64,000 nt of DNA, taken from positions 18,712 to 82,711 of the IMG/VR virus record IMGVR_UViG_3300035661_000037, one strand, 5' to 3'. The DNA comes from a virus. Within the stretch, counting starts at the first letter, position 1. Each line of letters begins with the position of its first letter. The notes beneath the pieces were generated by a model that saw only the letters and a list, made by a program, of their open reading frames with translations, was not told the DNA's origin and ran no database searches. Shown here piece by piece: positions 47,001-55,836 of the stretch. A program made the position numbers and the translations under genes.

Positions 47001-49241
47001 TTAATCTCCGCGTATTATATTTGTTCGGTTGCTTGGTTCTATGGTAGATACCCTTGTCTGCGCCTCTGCTTTCAATACTCTGTTTTCTGAATCTACTTTG
47101 CGCGTACCCAGCAATCTAGCTACAAAGGATGACAAATTGGCAGCTATATTCAGCAGTCCAGACAATGACAATACCCCAGAGATAGTTTTTGCTACAAGTT
47201 TCGTGGTGACTCCAGAAATGCTAAGTACCCCCAAAGATATTTTAGCTGTAACTTTTGTAATTGCGCCTGCCATCACCAATGAACCTGCAACCACTATATA
47301 CTTTATGCGTGATACAGTAGTGTTTCCAACAAACACTAGACCCGCGGCTATGCTCCGTGAAGTTGTTTTTAAAATTTGCGATGATACTGAAATAACGCCC
47401 GATACATATTTCGAGACCCGCTTATTTGTTGCCCCGCTAAACCCGATAACCCCTCCGATAGAGATTATACGTGCACGAAGACTAGATAGCGTTCCTGAAA
47501 AAGCTGTGTTACCTGACACGACCTTGGTACTCTGCTTTATAACAACGCCTATGGACGATACTAAACCTGAAATACTTCTAGCCGACGATTTTGATATACC
47601 TCCGGCCATTCCGTAAGTGCCTGTAATTAGCTTGTTACTATATTTTCTAACAGCCCCAACAAACCCGATAACACCGCCAACTGCCTGCGTATATACGACA
47701 GCCCCAGATTGCTTAATCCCGCCAAGAATTCCAGATACTGATATGGACGCTATTATATTCTTCGATGTTGCTTTAACTATGCTGCCGGTAACTACAAGAC
47801 TAGATGATAATTGTTTGTAGGTCGCCTTAACTATACTGCCAGTAACTACAAGACTAGACGATAATTTTTTGTAGGTTGATTTAACTATACTACCAGTAAC
47901 TACAAGATTAGATGATAATTGTTTGTAGGTTGCTTTAACTGTACTGCCAGTAACTACCAGATTAGATGATAATTGTTTGTAGGTTGCTTTAACTATACTG
48001 CCAGTAACTACCAGATTAGAAGATAGTTGTTTGTAGGTCGCCTTAACTATACTGCCAGTAACTACCAGATTAGAAGATAGTTTTTTATAGGTTGCTTTAA
48101 CTATACTACCAGTAACTACCAGAGTAGACGATAATTGTTTGTAGGTAGATTTGATAATTTGCCCACTAAACGAAATAGAACCTTGTATATATTTTTTGCT
48201 GGTGCGAAGAGACGCTCCAGCAAAACTAATCCCTGCAACAATACTTTTGCCTATGCTCCTTGGTAAAACTGCAGAAAGAGTTAGCGTACCACTTACTGTT
48301 TTTAGGAACTGAACCCCACCTGCTACAACCCTTTCAAATGCCCCTATGTCGTACAGAGATCCTTGCGGCCTTGCGGTGCCTTTGATGTCATCTGTTACTG
48401 AGGCGAGTGTAGCACCAGCTTCAACCAGAGCATTTGTCCCAGTCTTCAGAGTAAAATCTTCTGCACCTGCAGTAACGCTCGTAAATACTGCCGAGCCTGC
48501 GACACTATTAATACTTGACGTAAACCTCGCTGTCGCGCTGGTATCACTAGATGCGTTATTGTTTCCGGTCGGCGTACCCCCAGACCAGTAATCATCTGCC
48601 CCAGCAGTTGACGCCCCAGAATATGCATTCTTGCATACTAGTTCCGTACTTGAGACAAGTCCAAGTTGTGCGGCGTGCCGCCAGAATGTATTATTCGATG
48701 CTACTACGCTGGCTGCATTCCTTGTATCCCATGACCTCTGATAGCCGTAAACTATGTTATCTATAAATGTTAGTGATAGGTTAGCCGCGCCTGCTGTAAT
48801 TGTGTATCCGGTACCAACGATCGTGTCATGTATAATACAATGATTGATCTGGTGATCGTTACCCCCAGAGGTGAATGACCCACCAAGCTGATAATCCACT
48901 ACCGTAGCGGATGTTGCACTCCCAACGATTTCTAGCCCCTCTAACCTGACATGGTTTACCGACCCATAACGTATTGGGGTGGCCCCTGTATTCGCGGTCA
49001 ACCTAAAACCAGTACCTGATACAGCCCTTGATCGCCCATCATGCCGTTCAGCTGGGGGGGTATAAATCCTGATATAGTTTGTGGCAGACGTTGTGCTACC
49101 AGAGATTGCAACATCATCGGTTAAAGCAAAGTTGTAACACTCAGCAGTTTCAACTTCCGTCAATGTGGCGGGTAATGACGCTTCCCACGCCGACAAGGTG
49201 GTGTAGTCCCCGCCAGATGCTTTTATCGTCTTGAGCGCCAT
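47001..49241 (-). CDS. Beta-solenoid virion protein with 18-residue repeats
   Basis: 746 residues. The first 300 form a beta-helix-like domain (SGGDYTTLSAWEASLP, VRLEGLEIVGSA, INHCIIHDT, IDNIVYGYQRSW), a pattern used by phage appendages and polysaccharide-binding proteins. Residues about 305-715 are a long run of degenerate 18-residue repeats; seven near-identical units (KATYKQLSSNLVVTGSIV) lie in the middle. An 18-residue period with alternating hydrophobics suggests a beta-solenoid shaft. Likely an extended fibre. The 54-bp tandem copies could vary in number. Confidence 0.75.
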   Translation of the reverse strand: MALKTIKASGGDYTTLSAWEASLPATLTEVETAECYNFALTDDVAISGSTTSATNYIRIYTPPAERHDGRSRAVSGTGFRLTANTGATPIRYGSVNHVRLEGLEIVGSATSATVVDYQLGGSFTSGGNDHQINHCIIHDTIVGTGYTITAGAANLSLTFIDNIVYGYQRSWDTRNAASVVASNNTFWRHAAQLGLVSSTELVCKNAYSGASTAGADDYWSGGTPTGNNNASSDTSATARFTSSINSVAGSAVFTSVTAGAEDFTLKTGTNALVEAGATLASVTDDIKGTARPQGSLYDIGAFERVVAGGVQFLKTVSGTLTLSAVLPRSIGKSIVAGISFAGASLRTSKKYIQGSISFSGQIIKSTYKQLSSTLVVTGSIVKATYKKLSSNLVVTGSIVKATYKQLSSNLVVTGSIVKATYKQLSSNLVVTGSTVKATYKQLSSNLVVTGSIVKSTYKKLSSSLVVTGSIVKATYKQLSSSLVVTGSIVKATSKNIIASISVSGILGGIKQSGAVVYTQAVGGVIGFVGAVRKYSNKLITGTYGMAGGISKSSARSISGLVSSIGVVIKQSTKVVSGNTAFSGTLSSLRARIISIGGVIGFSGATNKRVSKYVSGVISVSSQILKTTSRSIAAGLVFVGNTTVSRIKYIVVAGSLVMAGAITKVTAKISLGVLSISGVTTKLVAKTISGVLSLSGLLNIAANLSSFVARLLGTRKVDSENRVLKAEAQTRVSTIEPSNRTNIIRGD
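47770..48150 (-). repeat. 54-bp tandem repeats (7 near-identical units)
   Basis: Seven 54-bp units encode the 18-residue repeat K(A/S)TYK(Q/K)LSS(N/S)LVVTGS(I/T)V. Unit differences are mostly silent or conservative, implying recent expansion. Degenerate copies extend on both sides. Confidence 0.85.
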
Positions 49242-49645
49242 TACAACACCTTGGTCTTAATCACATCTTGCACTGCGGCATTTCCCCACGATAAGGTAAG
49301 GTGCCTGATCTGCTGCCATAATGCAACATCACTAGTATTTAGAAGTGCCATAGCCGCCGCTATATCAACACCATATTTTCTGCGCACAACTATTTCCGTA
49401 TCTATCGTTCCGTCTAAATATATAGATTCTAAATATGGTTGCGCCAAGGCTGTGTCAAGCCCAGTAAACTCAATGATACCAAACACATCCGGCCATAAGG
49501 TTGGGTCTAGCCCTTCTGCCACCCATTGCTCTTTGCTTTCATACCTGCCCCACACATGCTCGTCATCCACAATGCAAATAATGTCACCTGAGGTATATCG
49601 TTGCGGATTTTCAGCGGGGGCCAGACGGATTAAAAATTTAGCCAT
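49241..49645 (-). CDS. Virion-associated protein (134 aa)
   Basis: Starts MAKFLIRLAPAENPQRY followed by GDIICIVDDEHVWGRYE, a small alpha/beta protein seen next to appendage genes in other phages. The C-terminus has a helix (IAAAMALLNTSDVALWQQIRHLTL). There is no ribosome site before its ATG; a 13-codon leader with GGGA overlaps the start, so translation may be coupled. It overlaps the next gene by one base. Confidence 0.6.
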   Translation of the reverse strand: MAKFLIRLAPAENPQRYTSGDIICIVDDEHVWGRYESKEQWVAEGLDPTLWPDVFGIIEFTGLDTALAQPYLESIYLDGTIDTEIVVRRKYGVDIAAAMALLNTSDVALWQQIRHLTLSWGNAAVQDVIKTKVL

Positions 49646-49679
49646 TGCTAGCCAGCGTGACTTGGTGCTCTGGTATCAT
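49638..49679 (-). CDS. Possible 13-aa leader peptide
   Basis: The frame MIPEHQVTLASNG has AAAGGGAAATT before its ATG, and its stop overlaps the start of the 134-aa gene, which lacks its own ribosome site. This makes a coupled leader plausible, but the frame is very short. Confidence 0.3.
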   Translation of the reverse strand: MIPEHQVTLASNG

Positions 49680-49723
49680 ATAATTTCCCTTTGTTTGGCG
49701 CGTGATATAACAAATATAGTGTA

Positions 49724-50323
49724 TCAACCACCGTCAGAAATAGTCAGGTTATATGTAAATTGGATAGAGTCCCCAGACGCAGTAGTTATTGCAGCAAATA
49801 CTGTACGGTCAAGTAAAATCCCTGCGGTAGTGGTATTAAATATACCATGCTCAGTTACCGCTGCTACACCATCGAATGTTATGGTACCTACGGAGGTATA
49901 CGTTTTTCCAACGGAGCCAACTTGCGTACCTACTGCTCTAGTAGAATCTGGGTTAAGTACAGTTGTGCATGGTGTGCCAAGCGCTGTATCTGTAATAGCT
50001 TCAGCAGCTACACCTGTTCCGCATTCATGGTATTTGAAAGTAGACACGTCGGCGGCACCGGCTGCGTTGTTCATGTCATCACGTAAGTAGTTTACAAACG
50101 CTGTAGTAACTACGCGCCTACCAACACACCCTAAGTCTAGTTTAGAACCATTTGCACGAGTGATGACCGCTGATAGCTCCCCGTACGCTCGCGTACGGCC
50201 CTCATAGCCGGAAGCGAGCAACTTAGCCATACCATCTTCAAGCCAGACATATGAACCATAGTAAAACGCCCTCCAATGGGCTCTCCAGTTGCGTATACTG
50301 TACATAAGTTTGGCAATATTCAT
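49724..50323 (-). CDS. Virion protein (199 aa)
   Basis: A helical, Trp- and Arg-rich start (IRNWRAHWRAFYYGSYVWLEDG), then a beta domain with NYLRDDMNNAAGAADVSTFKYHECGTG and TITFDGVAAVTEHGIFNT. This protein type is found near capsid and fibre genes in several phages. It may attach an appendage to the head. AAAGGAAAA precedes the ATG, and the cassette promoter at 50356 drives it. Confidence 0.65.
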   Translation of the reverse strand: MNIAKLMYSIRNWRAHWRAFYYGSYVWLEDGMAKLLASGYEGRTRAYGELSAVITRANGSKLDLGCVGRRVVTTAFVNYLRDDMNNAAGAADVSTFKYHECGTGVAAEAITDTALGTPCTTVLNPDSTRAVGTQVGSVGKTYTSVGTITFDGVAAVTEHGIFNTTTAGILLDRTVFAAITTASGDSIQFTYNLTISDGG

Positions 50324-50355
50324 GGCTTATTTTTCCTTTTATTTGTGTTAGGTCG

Positions 50356-50384
50356 CTTTTAGCATGAATATGCGATTGTGTCAA
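50356..50384 (-). promoter_or_regulatory. sigma70-like promoter in repeat cassette
   Basis: TTGACA (50384-50379), 17-bp spacer, TAAAAG (50361-50356), then CGACC. Same as the copy at 46590. Confidence 0.6.
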
Positions 50385-50397
50385 GCGTTAAAAGACT

Positions 50398-50429
50398 GAA
50401 ACCCCATAACATTACTGTCATAGGGTTTC
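50398..50429 (-). terminator. Terminator hairpin, cassette 2
   Basis: A 10-bp stem (GAAACCCCAT with ATAGGGTTTC, one wobble) followed on the - strand by AGTCTTTT. Follows the stop of the 228-aa gene. Confidence 0.7.
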
Positions 50430-50464
50430 GGATGCTACACCTACACTTGGTAGGTAAGACTAGA

Positions 50465-51151
50465 TTACGATACGGTCGCAGTTCCGGCAGTCTTTACCCA
50501 AGCCCCTGCGATATATCTTAGTTCAACCCACATACCGGAAGCGTTAAAAGTTATAATAGTTCCGCCTGTAACTGATGATGGCACCACTACTAAATTACCT
50601 GCGCCTGAGCGAGTATTGACATATATCAGTTTTTGCTGCGCTTCGTCACCTGCTGCCAACGTCACTCGTTGATCCACTGCCTGAGTAAGCGTCATTCTCG
50701 TAGGTTCAGTAGATATATCAGCGACACCTAAATCTTGCCCCCCAGTCAGTGTTGCAGCAGACGGTGTTGCAACTGAGGCAGCGAGAGTAAATAGATTACC
50801 TGCGGCCACATAGGTGTCATATGTAGTTGTCAGTATTGTGGCATTCGAGGTATACGTAGCTACTGATATATTTGCCAGTACGCTAGCATTCAAAACTGTT
50901 GCTGTGTTTGAAAGTGTGGTAGTTAGGTCAACACCGATATTCACTTGGTTACCAGTCGCACCCGCAGCTACAAAGGTAAACACTGTACCATTCATGGTTA
51001 TCGTCGCGGCTGCTGTAGGATTCAGCGCGAACGTGATGGTTCCTGTGGCTTTTACACCGCCTGAAGTTAAACTATCCAACTCACCAGTCTTACCTGCGCG
51101 TAATTCTGGGAATGGAGATGTACCAAACTCTTCGCCAATACCTTGTGCCAT
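50465..51151 (-). CDS. Virion decoration-type protein (228 aa)
   Basis: Begins with a conserved-looking head signature (GEEFGTSPFPELRAGKTGE), then a beta domain with ATGTITF, TITMNGTVFTFVAAGATGNQVNIG, which resembles phage decoration or tube add-on domains, and a C-terminal strand set (VTLAAGDEAQQKLIYVNTRS). AAAGGAG precedes the ATG. It lies 16 nt after the 97-aa gene, downstream of the capsid genes, and is probably a head-surface component. Confidence 0.65.
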   Translation of the reverse strand: MAQGIGEEFGTSPFPELRAGKTGELDSLTSGGVKATGTITFALNPTAAATITMNGTVFTFVAAGATGNQVNIGVDLTTTLSNTATVLNASVLANISVATYTSNATILTTTYDTYVAAGNLFTLAASVATPSAATLTGGQDLGVADISTEPTRMTLTQAVDQRVTLAAGDEAQQKLIYVNTRSGAGNLVVVPSSVTGGTIITFNASGMWVELRYIAGAWVKTAGTATVS

Positions 51152-51167
51152 TCGCTGCTCCTTTTAT

Positions 51168-51461
51168 TTATTTATTTTTTGCTGCTTTTGTACGACCGTC
51201 AACTTTTACAAGTTGTTCTGATGGTACTTGCAAGTCTTCAAGTGTTTCTCCAGGCATAACAATCGTTTCAGCGACTGATTCCATAGGGGGCATAGTATCT
51301 TCAACTCGTACACGTCCACCAGCCACTTCGATGTCGTACAAGTCTTGGGGAATCTCAGCCCAGACTTCGTTATTCTCTTTGACGACCGTTGGATAGCCGT
51401 AGTGTGACCCAATAGTTCCGACAGCTTCGTGGGACTGGACATTGTGTAATTTTGCGAACAT
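51168..51461 (-). CDS. Hypothetical protein (97 aa)
   Basis: Acidic protein with MPPMESVAETIVMPGETLEDLQVPSE in the second half and a basic Lys-rich C-terminus. AAAGGAG precedes the ATG, with a strong promoter at 51488-51516. No family recognised. Its position between capsid and decoration genes suggests a head-related role. Confidence 0.6.
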   Translation of the reverse strand: MFAKLHNVQSHEAVGTIGSHYGYPTVVKENNEVWAEIPQDLYDIEVAGGRVRVEDTMPPMESVAETIVMPGETLEDLQVPSEQLVKVDGRTKAAKNK

Positions 51462-51487
51462 TAAAAGGCTCCTTTAGGTTTATGGTG

Positions 51488-51516
51488 CTTATATCATAGT
51501 ATTTTTGGGGTGTCAA
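51488..51516 (-). promoter_or_regulatory. sigma70-like promoter
   Basis: TTGACA (51516-51511), 17-bp spacer ending ATGA, TATAAG (51493-51488), then CACC. One of the best matches to the - strand family. Confidence 0.78.
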
Positions 51517-51526
51517 GCGTTTGCGA

Positions 51527-51946
51527 TTACTCCCAAGAATAGTACATCTTTTCTGCGTCTGCAACCATCGCCACGTTATTTTCTATGGTTTTTGATAGCT
51601 CCAGTAGTTTTGCGAGATATTTTTGCTGGTCTAAGCTGTCTTTATTCTCGTGGGTACGTGGTCTAATGCCTAGTTTCTTACTTACACTTCTGATATATTT
51701 GTTAGAACTTTTTTCCTGCTCCAGCATCTTTGTAGCCAGTGCGTAACGAAACTCTATAGTCGGTAGATGGGAGCTAGCCTTTCCAGTTCTAACATCCTCC
51801 AGTACTCTCAAAGATTCGGTCAGTTCGGTTAGTAGTTTTCTAACGTCGTCCTCCGCAAGGGTGATTTCTGTACGGAAACTACCGGATTGAAATTTAATTT
51901 TTGCGGCTCCCCCTATCACCCCACAATTCACCAGTTCATTGCTCAT
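51527..51946 (-). CDS. Hypothetical protein (139 aa)
   Basis: Begins with a beta hairpin (AAKIKFQSGSFRTEITLAED), then long charged helices (LLTELTESLRVLEDVR, LAKLLELSKTIENN), likely a helical bundle or coiled coil. AAAGGA precedes the ATG. No family recognised. It lies between FmdB-like and virion genes in the head region. Confidence 0.6.
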   Translation of the reverse strand: MSNELVNCGVIGGAAKIKFQSGSFRTEITLAEDDVRKLLTELTESLRVLEDVRTGKASSHLPTIEFRYALATKMLEQEKSSNKYIRSVSKKLGIRPRTHENKDSLDQQKYLAKLLELSKTIENNVAMVADAEKMYYSWE

Positions 51947-51961
51947 TTGGCATCCTTTAGT

Positions 51962-52222
51962 TTAAGCGTTTGCGTTTGCATCGTCGGTTAGTCCTAAATC
52001 TGAGTCGAGTTCTGCGTCTGACATTTTTAGAAACTTATCGGGTATCTTCTGCTCTTTTCTTGGGCCCCACCCACCGCCTTTTAGTACGAACGTCGTCGCA
52101 TCTATTTGTTTTTCTGATAGTTCTCCACACTTTGGGCAGGGTTCTTGGCGTAGCATCTCGGACATCTTTTTGAAGGTGGTAAATAGTTTGTGAGTTTGGC
52201 ATTTGTAGGTATAGGTAGGCAT
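51962..52222 (-). CDS. FmdB-type zinc ribbon protein (86 aa)
   Basis: The start is at 52222, giving the typical MPTYTYKCQTH N-terminus of the FmdB zinc-ribbon family, with CPKCG near residue 29; the earlier Cys near residue 8 completes the ribbon. The C-terminal half is acidic (MSDAELDSDLGL) and carries GGGWGP. These small proteins occur in many phages, possibly regulating transcription. GGAG precedes the ATG. Confidence 0.75.
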   Translation of the reverse strand: MPTYTYKCQTHKLFTTFKKMSEMLRQEPCPKCGELSEKQIDATTFVLKGGGWGPRKEQKIPDKFLKMSDAELDSDLGLTDDANANA

Positions 52223-52456
52223 TACGGTTTTCTCCAGATATAAGCTGCATTCCCACAATCATATACTTTATTATAGTTTGCCGCAAGCATGTTCTCTGAC
52301 TCAGACTTTGATGCTCCTCCCACAGCAACTATGCCGAGTTTTGACGATATCCCATTCTGTAGAGTTTGAAAATGTTATCGGCTGCATAAGTTCATCGTCT
52401 TGATACAGTAATTATAGATACGCTTTGATAAATATAAAGTGCTTACCCAAAATAAA
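52223..52456 (-). other. Intergenic region, no supported gene
   Basis: A 234-nt stretch between the capsid terminator and the FmdB gene. A TATAAT-like box lies near 52403-52408 (- strand), so a promoter for the FmdB gene may be here. Short frames of about 30 codons exist but lack ribosome sites. Confidence 0.5.
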
Positions 52457-52476
52457 AGACCCTCCGAAGAGGGTCT
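52449..52476 (-). terminator. Rho-independent terminator after major capsid gene
   Basis: An 8-bp stem (AGACCCTC with GAGGGTCT, 52457-52476) with a 4-nt loop, followed on the - strand by TTTTATTTT. Near-identical to the terminator after the tail tube gene. Confidence 0.88.
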
Positions 52477-52495
52477 AGTCTAAGCTAAACTAATC

Positions 52496-53428
52496 TTAGT
52501 TATTGATGCTTGGTAGGCGTGCGAGGCCTTTGCGATTGAAGTTACAGAAGTTTGCGTACTGTTTCACTCGAACGATGTCGTTGTCACGTGCTTCTTGTTT
52601 ACCGATCATCTCAATTTGAATACCGGCGGGCACTGCAATTGGGTGAATACCTGCTACACCAATCTTTTCGCTGCCGTCATCAAAGTTTCCTGCCCATACA
52701 GATGCCAGCGCGCCACCTGACAATGCTGCGCCGTTAGCGGTTTCCACAACACTCAAGAAAGAGTTCTTGAAAATTGGGATGCCCTCATAACCGATTACTT
52801 GACGGCCATCTGGCAGTGAGAGTACCTCCGTTGCGCTTGTGCCGCCGAGTGCGCGAAGTAATATTTTGTAGCTTCGGATAGTACGCGCAGGCATCATCAG
52901 CCAATCAACATCACCGTTCTTAGACAGAACCAAGTCGAGTAACTCGTCAAGCAATGCGAAACTCAGTGCCTGTCCAGCAGAAGCAGTTGTAAATTGTCCT
53001 GAATCTACGAGAGAGTGCAGGGAATTCATTTGCGGGGATGTACCTGTACCTGTTGCGATACCTTGCTGGAACAGACGACCTACTGCTTTTGCCTTGCTAG
53101 AAATTTCTACAGCCAGTTGGTCTACGCCACCTCCAACAGATTGGGCTTGTACCAGACCGTCCAACTCAACGTCGCCGATAAGTTTAGTTGAGGTGAAAGG
53201 TACTTGGGTGAATGTTGCAGCCGCTTTATTGGTGATGGTCGCATCAACTGCGTACAGACCTGCATCGCCAAGGGCGTTCTCCCTATTTACCAAAATCGCC
53301 TGTCCAGAATATCCTGCAAATGGCAGCAGAGAGTACATCGGATTAATATCGATGATATCTTGAACAACCCCCATTATCAGTTGGTCCTGTACGAGTTTCT
53401 TTGCTTCGGCTAGTGTTTGTGATGCCAT
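52496..53428 (-). CDS. Major capsid protein
   Basis: 310 residues with an HK97-like layout: an N-terminal helix (TLAEAKKLVQDQLIMGVVQDII), a loop, then VPFTSTKLIGDVELDGLVQAQSVGG, and a C-terminal P-domain-like part (KIGVAGIHPIAVPAGIQIEMIGKQEARDNDI). AGGAG precedes the ATG. Position after the scaffold and portal genes and a strong terminator after it support the call. No separate delta domain or decoration protein gene is directly adjacent. Confidence 0.85.
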   Translation of the reverse strand: MASQTLAEAKKLVQDQLIMGVVQDIIDINPMYSLLPFAGYSGQAILVNRENALGDAGLYAVDATITNKAAATFTQVPFTSTKLIGDVELDGLVQAQSVGGGVDQLAVEISSKAKAVGRLFQQGIATGTGTSPQMNSLHSLVDSGQFTTASAGQALSFALLDELLDLVLSKNGDVDWLMMPARTIRSYKILLRALGGTSATEVLSLPDGRQVIGYEGIPIFKNSFLSVVETANGAALSGGALASVWAGNFDDGSEKIGVAGIHPIAVPAGIQIEMIGKQEARDNDIVRVKQYANFCNFNRKGLARLPSINN

Positions 53429-53532
53429 GTTAGTTCTCCTAAAAGTTATAAATTAAATCAACAATGTTGTCCGTCGAGCCTAACCCAACTTCCAAGAGAG
53501 CCTTACGGCATCCCCGCTACTTCTTTACTACT

Positions 53533-54306
53533 TTAAACGCGTCCGCGCTGTCTTAGTCCTTCAGCAATAAGCTGTGTGCTGGATGCCTTCGAAGCGTCAA
53601 ACCCTCGCGTACCCCCCTTAGCCGGTGCAGCACCAGAACCTTTGCTAGCACGTCGCAGATATGTTTTCTTCTCTGCTAGACCTTCAAGCCATTCTTTAGC
53701 ACTCAGCGGGGTACGACCGTCCTTGCCCATACGCAACACGCCGTCAGAATCTCGTGGTGCTACGTTACCCTCGTCATCCATATGGAACATTGTACGGGCT
53801 TGCAAAAGGATATCATCCAGTGCTGCCGGTTCAAAGTCTAGTTCCGCATAAGCTGATCGAATATTTCCGTCAATTGCCAAGGATTTCAGACGCTCATCTT
53901 TAGCCTTAATAACTGATTCATACTCATTCAACTTTGTATCTCGTGCCTGAAGTTGCGCCGCTACATCGCGGTCACGCGCTTCCGTACGCTTCTTCATCAC
54001 TTCTTCAAGTTTACCTTCTGCTAGAAGTTTCATTTCTTCATTAGCTTCTATGTTCTTCTTCATTTCCAACAACTTCTCATATTCAGCCTGTTCCAGTTTC
54101 GGGGCTTTCTGCAACTTACCAATCAGTTCTTGATTCTTTGCTTTCAATCCTGCGACTTCCGCATCAATCGCCGCTTGCATAGCTGCTTTGATTACTGGGT
54201 TATTCATGTCAATTGTGGCTGAACCACCTGCTCCTGAACCACCTTCGTCACCATTTTCTTCCGCTTGAAACTTGAAACAAAACGCCTTGCGTTTTCCTAC
54301 TAACAT
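53533..54306 (-). CDS. Scaffold protein
   Basis: 257 residues, dominated by charged helices (EYEKLLEMKKNIEANEEMKL, DTKLNEYESVIKAKDERL) with a Gly/Ser-rich acidic N-terminal tail and a basic C-terminus. This is the scaffold signature, and it sits between portal and capsid. AGGAG precedes the ATG, and the promoter is at 54354-54382. It should direct procapsid assembly and leave before DNA enters. Confidence 0.82.
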   Translation of the reverse strand: MLVGKRKAFCFKFQAEENGDEGGSGAGGSATIDMNNPVIKAAMQAAIDAEVAGLKAKNQELIGKLQKAPKLEQAEYEKLLEMKKNIEANEEMKLLAEGKLEEVMKKRTEARDRDVAAQLQARDTKLNEYESVIKAKDERLKSLAIDGNIRSAYAELDFEPAALDDILLQARTMFHMDDEGNVAPRDSDGVLRMGKDGRTPLSAKEWLEGLAEKKTYLRRASKGSGAAPAKGGTRGFDASKASSTQLIAEGLRQRGRV

Positions 54307-54353
54307 ATTAAAACTCCTAGAGTTGTTGAAAAATTTGTAATGCCACTACCTTG

Positions 54354-54382
54354 CATATACTACATAAACTTTATCGTGTCAA
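54354..54382 (-). promoter_or_regulatory. sigma70-like promoter for scaffold and capsid
   Basis: TTGACA (54382-54377), 17-bp spacer, TATATG (54359-54354). The -35 overlaps the end of the portal gene, giving the head proteins their own promoter. Confidence 0.7.
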
Positions 54383-55836
54383 GCATTATTTACATTCTGT
54401 GTTGCTAAATTCTGGGCGGTCGTGCCTGTATTGGGAGGCGGCATAGCATCTTGGGCAGCTTTGGCAATGGCTGCTGCTTGCTCATCCATACGTTTTTTTA
54501 TGCTCGCAAATTCTTTTTCAAACGTGCTATCAATACCATACATGTTAGACTCGTTCATGTTCTTATATAGTGTCTCAGCGGATATAGTACCCTTAAGATA
54601 GCCTCCAAATAAAGCGTTTACCATGTTGGCGTCTAGGTTACTGCGTACTAAATCTTTGTTCAACTTGATAGACACTTCTTCAGGTTTAGCGCCTTCCCAT
54701 TCAGCGCATATCTTAGCCCCCCAGTTTAACAGCGATTCAGTAACTACCAAGATACTTGATAGCATCTCAGTTGCTTGATTCTCGCGGATTTCAGAACCTT
54801 TAGCTGTTTCTACACCTGTGGAAATCTTGGACTGGCTGACGAAGCGAGCGCCGATGCTTAGAGCTGTCTGCTCTAGTCTATCCAGCATATTTTCAGCGTG
54901 TTGCAGAGACTTGCCATCTACCTCTACAAAACCTACCTGCGATCCTTCTGGGAGAACCCAAGCTGTTTTTGCACCTAAGTTAAATGTTAGTTCCCCGTTA
55001 TCGTTATTGAGGTTAGCAGCAATCCACGGCGTAGGAAAACATAATGTGTGTACCGCATCTGAATAGCTGGAACTGTACATATAATGCTTCCAGTTGACAG
55101 ATGCCAAATCATATAGTGGTGACTTTACTATACTAAAAGACAGTCCGTCAGGACTTGCACACGCAAAAGGAATATATGTGAGTGGGCGACCGCCTTTAGT
55201 AGGCTTGATAGTATCTACTATTTCCCAAACATTTTTACGAGTCTTTTTATCTTTAACTTCCTGATGAATATTTACAATGTATTCGCCACTTGCGTCAAGC
55301 ATTAATTCCCGATATTGTTCTTTTTGTTCTAAACTATATTTATCTTTAGGGTCTCTGACAAATATCTCTTCTTCAAGGACTATAAATTTCTCAGTATCTT
55401 GGGTATCCCAGTTAGTTATATCATCACCATCATAGACTACTAAATAAGGTGCGCCACCATCCGCTGGGCGATCTACCAATAGCCCAACTCGTCCATACTC
55501 CAATAAACTCTTCACAACTTGTGTGGCAAGATCGGACATTGACGATCCATCTGAAGTTGCCTTCTGTTCTAGGTAAGAAATACGTAGTGGGAGGGTAACT
55601 TCTGGCGGTTTATAGAACACAGCGCCCAATAATCCTGCGCAGGTCTTAGACGTTACCGGAAAAAATATTGTACGGTTTTTAATTGCTTGGTATTGAGGTT
55701 CAGTCTGACCTGATAAGCGCGGTAAGTAGGTCTCATTCGCAGCCTTGACTTCCTGCTCACCGTCAGTGAAGTCTGATACCAGGTCCCACATTGACTCAGC
55801 TTCTACATAACTTGGGTGCTTTGTGGCGATACTCAT
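54379..55836 (-). CDS. Portal protein (DUF4055-type)
   Basis: 485 residues. Recognisable portal features include the front HPSYVEAESMWDLVSDFTDG, the wing region GLLGAVFYKPPEVTLP, VVKSLLEYGRVGLLVDRP, and the stem/clip region LLNWGAKICAEWEG..., matching DUF4055-type portals of siphophages. The C-terminus is helical and Ala/Gln-rich. ATG overlaps the previous gene by 3 nt (ATGA). Confidence 0.85.
   Translation of the reverse strand: MSIATKHPSYVEAESMWDLVSDFTDGEQEVKAANETYLPRLSGQTEPQYQAIKNRTIFFPVTSKTCAGLLGAVFYKPPEVTLPLRISYLEQKATSDGSSMSDLATQVVKSLLEYGRVGLLVDRPADGGAPYLVVYDGDDITNWDTQDTEKFIVLEEEIFVRDPKDKYSLEQKEQYRELMLDASGEYIVNIHQEVKDKKTRKNVWEIVDTIKPTKGGRPLTYIPFACASPDGLSFSIVKSPLYDLASVNWKHYMYSSSYSDAVHTLCFPTPWIAANLNNDNGELTFNLGAKTAWVLPEGSQVGFVEVDGKSLQHAENMLDRLEQTALSIGARFVSQSKISTGVETAKGSEIRENQATEMLSSILVVTESLLNWGAKICAEWEGAKPEEVSIKLNKDLVRSNLDANMVNALFGGYLKGTISAETLYKNMNESNMYGIDSTFEKEFASIKKRMDEQAAAIAKAAQDAMPPPNTGTTAQNLATQNVNNA

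Larger units (their letters stand above)
50347..50463 (-). repeat. 117-bp terminator-promoter cassette, copy 2
   Basis: Ungapped match to 46581-46697. Contains the CCTAC/GTAGG hairpin, the GAAACCC hairpin at 50398-50429 and the TTGACA-17-TAAAAG promoter. Located between the 228-aa and 199-aa virion genes. Confidence 0.85.

Noticed and set aside
47770-48150. CRISPR-like array of regular repeats
   Set aside because: Units are contiguous, 54 bp, in frame and without unique spacers; they encode a protein repeat.
52300-52390. About 28-codon frame upstream of the FmdB gene
   Set aside because: No ribosome site and no recognisable sequence.
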